Shown: positions 60,131 to 64,000 of the stretch, in pieces | How the letters are laid out: every line of letters begins with the position of its first letter | Numbering within the stretch: position 1 is the first letter of the stretch | Assembly: GCA_963700375.1 (NCBI GenBank) | Contig: CAVOXF010000002.1 | Coordinates: forward strand, 186,001-250,000 | Origin: JAHEEL01 sp963700375 | GTDB taxonomy: Bacteria > Actinomycetota > Acidimicrobiia > Spongiisociales > UBA5794 | DNA: 64,000 bases | Reading direction: 5' to 3' | The notes under the pieces: generated by a model | Seen by the model: only the letters and a program-made list of their open reading frames with translations | Told to the model about the DNA's origin: nothing | The model's database searches: none | Made by a program: the position numbers and the translations under genes

Positions 60131-61071
60131 CTACGGCGGTAGGCCCGCATAGCGCCACTCAGCCTCGGCCTGCCGCTCTGCGATGTCGCGGGCGACGTCG
60201 GCAAATGCCGGACCGTAGCCGGCGAGCTCACCGGGAGCATCGTGCAACGACAGCAACATCTCGGGATCGACGACGATGTTGACGGAGCCTTCGGCTGCGA
60301 GTCCGGCGATCCACCGGTGCTCAGGTCGAGGAAGACATCGGTGCGGAGTTGGTCCATCGACCGCCGGTCGCCCGGCGTTCGATGGCTCCGAGCCATGCGG
60401 TTGAGGCGCTTCATCAGCGCCGAAGCCCGCTCAGGCGGCAGATCCAGTGCATAGAGATTCGCCGTTCCGGCCTGGGTCAGTTCGATCGCGATCCGGCGTT
60501 CGCCCAGAGCGAAGTCGTACCGCTCCTTCGCCTCCTCCGGCTCGACCTCCATGCGCAGCCGTTCGAGGCCAGCCCAGAGTTGGCCACCGGTGAGGTTAGG
60601 GCCGACGGGCAAGACCTGCTCGACGATCGTTCTGGCCGTTGCGATCGGCGGATCGATGGTGCATCGATCGAAGACCTTCGCCCGTCGGACGTCGATACCT
60701 CCGGCCGCCAGGGACCGGAAGACCTGAGGGAGACGGCGCTGGAGGTCCAGAGCCAAGGAGAGTTCGGCATCGGTCGATCGCCGGGAGAGACGCGGTGCCG
60801 CCCGGACCTCGGCGGCCGCGAACTCGTCCGCGGACTGCTCATCCCCCTCCTCGATGACGAATGAGGCGCTCACCGAAGCCACGTCCCGGTACACCTGGGC
60901 GGCATAGTGAAATGCGAGGCGCCGGTGCGCCTGGAGCACCACGATGCGGTCGTGGCCGGATAGGCGCTCCACATCGACAACCGTCGGCCGGGCGGCCAGT
61001 TCGAATCAGGGTTCGACGTTCTCGAGCCAGCGAGCCGTCGATTCGGAGAGCCGTGCGGATGCGGTGGACAT
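60131..61071 (-). pseudogene. DUF222/HNH-endonuclease-type protein, decayed
   Basis: The start MSTASARLSESTARWLENVE (ATG 61,071) meets an in-frame TGA at 61,006, but the frame resumes FELAARPTVVDVERLSGHDR and continues through a clear DUF222 region (AHRRLAFHYAAQVYRDVASV, LTGGQLWAGLERLRMEVEPE, NRMARSHRTPGDRRSMDQLR). Near 60,315 the frame shifts; the continuation LHDAPGELAGYGPAFADVAR ends at TAG 60,131 after EWRYAGLPP. The C-terminal HNH nuclease domain found in intact relatives is missing. DUF222 genes are multi-copy and mobile-like in actinobacteria; this copy is dead. Confidence 0.75.
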
Positions 61072-61294
61072 ACCCACAACGTGGGACGCTCGTGTGACAG
61101 AAGACGTTTGGCCACAGAGGATTCGTGCGCCTCGGTCTGGCCGATGAAGCCCCACCCAAACCTGGTTCACCAGCCTCGATGCTCGAACCTCCGCGATGGC
61201 CTTCGCTCTGACCGTGTGGCCGATCCGCTGGGGTGGGTAGTGACCTTGGCATTCGCACGCTCTCATCGCTTGTACCGCGGGTAGGCTCGCCCGA

Positions 61295-62755
61295 ATGACC
61301 AACCTCGCCGATCTCCCCTGGCCGGCCGTGAAGACCGATAGTGGCGACGCCGGTCTTCTTGAGCGTGCATGGTCGCCCGAAGCCTTTCATGTGCTGGCGA
61401 AGCCGACCGGCGCAATCTGCAATCTCGGCTGCTCGTACTGCTTCTTCCTGGACAAGGAGGAGTTGTACGAAGGGAGTCGCTTCCACATGTCGGACGAGGT
61501 GCTCGAGCGCTACATCCGGCAACTGATCGAAGCCCACACGACTCCGGTGGTGACCGTTGCGTGGCAGGGTGGCGAGCCGACGCTGATGGGCCTCGACTTC
61601 TTCCGCAGAGCCATCGAAGTCCAGGAGCGGTACCGCAAGCCGGGGATGACGTTCGAGAACACCATTCAGACGAACGGCACCCTGCTCACGGACGAGTGGT
61701 GCCAGTTCCTGAAGGAGAACAACTACCTCGTCGGCATCAGCATCGACGGACCGCAGCCGCTCCACGACGTGAACCGGGTCAACAAGCGGGGTGAGGGCAC
61801 ATTTGACAAGGTCATGCGGGGCCTCCGCCTACTCCAGAAGCACGAGGTGGAGTACAACGTGCTGACGACCGTGAACTCCGAGAACGGAGCCTTCCCGCTC
61901 GAGGTGTATCGGTTCCTGCGCGACGATGTCGGCACGGACTGGATGCAGTTCATCCCGGTTGTTGAACGCGTCGACGAAGACGGTAAACCGGCGTTCCTCG
62001 ACGGAATGCATGCGTCGGAGCGATCCGTCGGGCCGGAGCAGTTCGGCCGATTCCTCAGCGTGATCTTTGATGAGTGGGTGCGCAACGACGTCGGGTCGAT
62101 CTACGTCCAGACGTTCGAGGCGACGGTCCGCAACTGGATGGGCCTCCCATCGTCCGGTATGTGCGTGTTCAACGAGACGTGCGGTCTTGGTGTTGCGCTC
62201 GAGCACAACGGCGACCTCTACTCATGTGATCACTTCGTCGAGCCCGAGTTCCTGATCGGGAACATCGGCGATACCGACATGGGCGACCTTGTTGCGTCGA
62301 AGCGCCAGTACGAGTTCGGCATGGACAAGCGGGACCTGCTGCCCCAGTACTGCATGGACTGCGATGTCCGCTTCGCATGCCACGGGGAGTGCCCCAAGAA
62401 CCGGTTCGTCGAGGCGCCGGATGGCGAACCGGGCCTGAACTACCTGTGCGCCGGCTTCAAGGACTTCTTCCACCACGTCGACGAGCCCATGCGGGTCATG
62501 GTCGAAGCGATCCGCGCCGGCCAGACGGCCTCACCGGTGATGGCCTACATGGCCAATCGCGACGCCGCATTTGAAGCATCGGTTTCGAGGGCGGGGCGGA
62601 ACGATCCGTGTCCGTGCGGGAGTGGCGCAAAGACGAAACGATGTCACGGTGCCCGACGGCAGGAGTTGGCGGAGCGCCCGCAGATGCCGAGCGGGCCGGG
62701 ACGCCCACGAGCGAGAGTCGGAAAGCGAAGCGAGGAGCAAGGAGGCTCGTCATGA
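61295..62755 (+). CDS. Anaerobic-type sulfatase-maturating radical SAM enzyme (anSME) with C-terminal SEC-C motif
   Basis: 486-residue radical SAM protein that would convert the sulfatase Cys or Ser to formylglycine. The SAM cluster motif is CNLGCSYC (Cys42, Cys46, Cys49), then TVAWQGGEPTLMGLDFFRRA. SPASM-domain cysteines occur in MCVFNETCGLGVALEHNGD, LYSCDHFVEPEFLIGNIGD, YCMDCDVRFACHGECPKNR and LNYLCAGFKDFF. About 30-40 residues longer than many anSMEs because of a C-terminal zinc-binding SEC-C motif, RNDPCPCGSGAKTKRCHG, and a basic tail. It overlaps the sulfatase start by 4 nt (ATGA), which confirms the partner. Confidence 0.88.
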   Translation: MTNLADLPWPAVKTDSGDAGLLERAWSPEAFHVLAKPTGAICNLGCSYCFFLDKEELYEGSRFHMSDEVLERYIRQLIEAHTTPVVTVAWQGGEPTLMGLDFFRRAIEVQERYRKPGMTFENTIQTNGTLLTDEWCQFLKENNYLVGISIDGPQPLHDVNRVNKRGEGTFDKVMRGLRLLQKHEVEYNVLTTVNSENGAFPLEVYRFLRDDVGTDWMQFIPVVERVDEDGKPAFLDGMHASERSVGPEQFGRFLSVIFDEWVRNDVGSIYVQTFEATVRNWMGLPSSGMCVFNETCGLGVALEHNGDLYSCDHFVEPEFLIGNIGDTDMGDLVASKRQYEFGMDKRDLLPQYCMDCDVRFACHGECPKNRFVEAPDGEPGLNYLCAGFKDFFHHVDEPMRVMVEAIRAGQTASPVMAYMANRDAAFEASVSRAGRNDPCPCGSGAKTKRCHGARRQELAERPQMPSGPGRPRARVGKRSEEQGGSS

Positions 62756-64000
62756 CCAAACGCCCGAACATCCTCATCCTGTGGGGTGACGACATCGGTT
62801 GGTTCAACATCAGCCACAACAATCGCGGAATGATGGGGTACGAGACGCCCAACATCGACCGTGTTGCCCGCGAGGGGATCGAGTTCACCGACTACTACGC
62901 CCAGCAATCCTGCACGGCTGGTCGTGCGGCCTTCATCACCGGCCAGAATCCGGTGCGGACCGGACTCACCAAGGTAGGCGTTCCGGGAGCGGAAACCGGG
63001 CTACAGGCGGAGGATCCGACCGTTGCCGAACTCCTCAAACCACTCGGCTATCGGACCGGCCAATTCGGCAAGAACCACCTCGGGGACAAGGACGAGTTCC
63101 TTCCCACGAATCACGGATTCGACGAGTTCTACGGCAATCTCTACCACCTGAACGCCGAGGACGAACCCGAGCATCCGGACTACCCGAAGGACCCGGAGTT
63201 CCGCGAGCGCTTCGGACCCCGTGGTGTGATTCACTCGTTTGCCGATGGTCGGATCGAAGACACGGGTCCGCTCACGAAGAAGCGAATGGAGACCATCGAC
63301 GAGGAGATGACGGACCGAGCCGTGGAGTTCATCCGCGAGGCCCACACCGCCGACAAACCATTCTTCGTCTGGTGGAACGCCACACGCATGCACTTCAGGA
63401 CGCGTTTGAAAGACGAGTCGGTTGGACTCTCTGGGCAGGGGGTCTACAACGACGCGATGGTCGAACACGACGGATTGGTTGGTCGGATGCTCGACATCGT
63501 CGACGAGTTGGGGATCGCCGAAGACACCATCGTCGTGTACTCGACGGACAACGGACCACACTTCAACACCTGGCCGGACGCGGCGATCACGCCATGGCGG
63601 AGCGAGAAGAACTCGAACTGGGAAGGCGCCTACCGGGTCCCCTGTTTCGCGCGTTGGCCGGGGAAGTTCCCGGAGGGTGTCACACTCAACGGAATCGTGT
63701 CCCACCAGGAATGGCTTCCGACCCTTCTGGCGGCGGCAGGGGAACCCGACATCGTCGCCAAGTTGGAGTCGGGGTACCGGGTCGGTGACAAGGACTTCAA
63801 AGTGAAGATCGACGGCTACAACTGCCTGGACTACTTCACCGGAGCGACAAACGAATCGCCCAGAGACTGGTTCTTCTATACGAGCGATGACGGCCTGATT
63901 ACTGCAATCCGCTTCGGCGACTGGAAGGCAGTGTTCTACGAGCAGCGAGCCAAGACGATGCAGATGTGGGCTGAGCCTTTCGTGGCGCTCCGCTTGCCGA
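62752..64000 (+). CDS. Type I sulfatase (arylsulfatase-like), 3' end cut by window edge
   Basis: Open for 416 codons to the window end. The metal site DD is in LILWGDDIGWF (residues 13-14). The formylglycine motif is QQSCTAGRAAFITG with Cys54, so C-x-A-x-R in place of the commoner C-x-P-x-R. Then come GYRTGQFGKNHLGDKDEFLP with the active-site Lys/His, YSTDNGPHFNTWP with the second metal Asp/Asn, and WEGAYRVPCFARWPG. It releases sulfate from a sulfate ester; arylsulfatase A-like by overall plan, natural substrate probably a sulfated sugar or phenol. Activated by the overlapping anSME. Confidence 0.88.
   Translation, partial: MTKRPNILILWGDDIGWFNISHNNRGMMGYETPNIDRVAREGIEFTDYYAQQSCTAGRAAFITGQNPVRTGLTKVGVPGAETGLQAEDPTVAELLKPLGYRTGQFGKNHLGDKDEFLPTNHGFDEFYGNLYHLNAEDEPEHPDYPKDPEFRERFGPRGVIHSFADGRIEDTGPLTKKRMETIDEEMTDRAVEFIREAHTADKPFFVWWNATRMHFRTRLKDESVGLSGQGVYNDAMVEHDGLVGRMLDIVDELGIAEDTIVVYSTDNGPHFNTWPDAAITPWRSEKNSNWEGAYRVPCFARWPGKFPEGVTLNGIVSHQEWLPTLLAAAGEPDIVAKLESGYRVGDKDFKVKIDGYNCLDYFTGATNESPRDWFFYTSDDGLITAIRFGDWKAVFYEQRAKTMQMWAEPFVALRLP

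Overview
The window looks like a piece of a GC-rich actinobacterial genome, most likely of the Acidimicrobiia or a related environmental (possibly marine) lineage. The evidence is two F420-type luciferase-like oxidoreductases, a split transketolase, a decayed DUF222/HNH-type gene, an LPxTG-anchored surface protein, Cys-rich hydrogenase subunits and many GTG starts. The class-level placement is inference. Most genes are packed into operons with 4-nt ATGA/GTGA overlaps. I saw no tRNA, rRNA, CRISPR array or classical insertion sequence.

Region 1 (1-19.5 kb) is catabolic. At the left edge a truncated KDG kinase and a KDPG aldolase form an Entner-Doudoroff end module behind their own palindrome. 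Next is a long minus-strand operon: PHP phosphoesterase, LLM oxidoreductase, SDR, CoA-transferase, enoyl-CoA hydratase, shikimate-dehydrogenase-like protein, an M24 protein with a Cys at a metal-ligand position, and a rhodanese-type sulfurtransferase. It is followed by Gfo/Idh dehydrogenase + cupin, an E1 alpha/beta pair of a 2-oxoacid/acetoin dehydrogenase, two paralogous MFS transporters, a metallo-beta-lactamase-fold hydrolase, an SDR, a two-gene transketolase and a second cupin. The same 14-bp sequence ATCATCGATTATCG occurs in three promoter regions here (9.59, 13.09 and 19.53 kb). I therefore read 3.7-19.5 kb as one regulon for an unidentified substrate. This is the best candidate for an undescribed system in the window.

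Region 2 (19.7-38.9 kb) has a C_GCAxxG_C_C protein and a membrane-anchored lipase-like hydrolase, then a giant surface protein gene of 17.1 kb. As given it is broken into five reading-frame pieces by five single-base insertions, all inside near-identical repeats. Removing those five bases leaves exactly 5,700 codons: signal peptide, propeller-like head, SdrD-B-like domain, about 38 tandem Ig-like/DUF11-type repeats with two Cys each, two more SdrD-B-like domains, LPKTG, a membrane helix and a basic tail.

Region 3 (39-45.4 kb) carries an EamA transporter, a 131-bp palindrome-bounded element, and a complete hoxEFUYH-hoxW operon for a bidirectional NAD-linked (group 3d type) [NiFe] hydrogenase.

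Region 4 (45.5-64 kb) mixes polysaccharide use and housekeeping: a dead GNAT gene, cellobiose phosphorylase (GH94), PPK2, a TetR-ABC exporter operon with a probably leaderless promoter, a lipase-like hydrolase, flavodoxin, a mutarotase-like protein + xylulokinase facing xylose isomerase, an LLM oxidoreductase, a decayed DUF222 gene, and an anaerobic-type sulfatase maturase overlapping a sulfatase that runs off the right edge. Together these suggest growth on plant- or algal-type sugars (cellobiose, xylose, sulfated glycans), with hydrogenase-based redox balancing.
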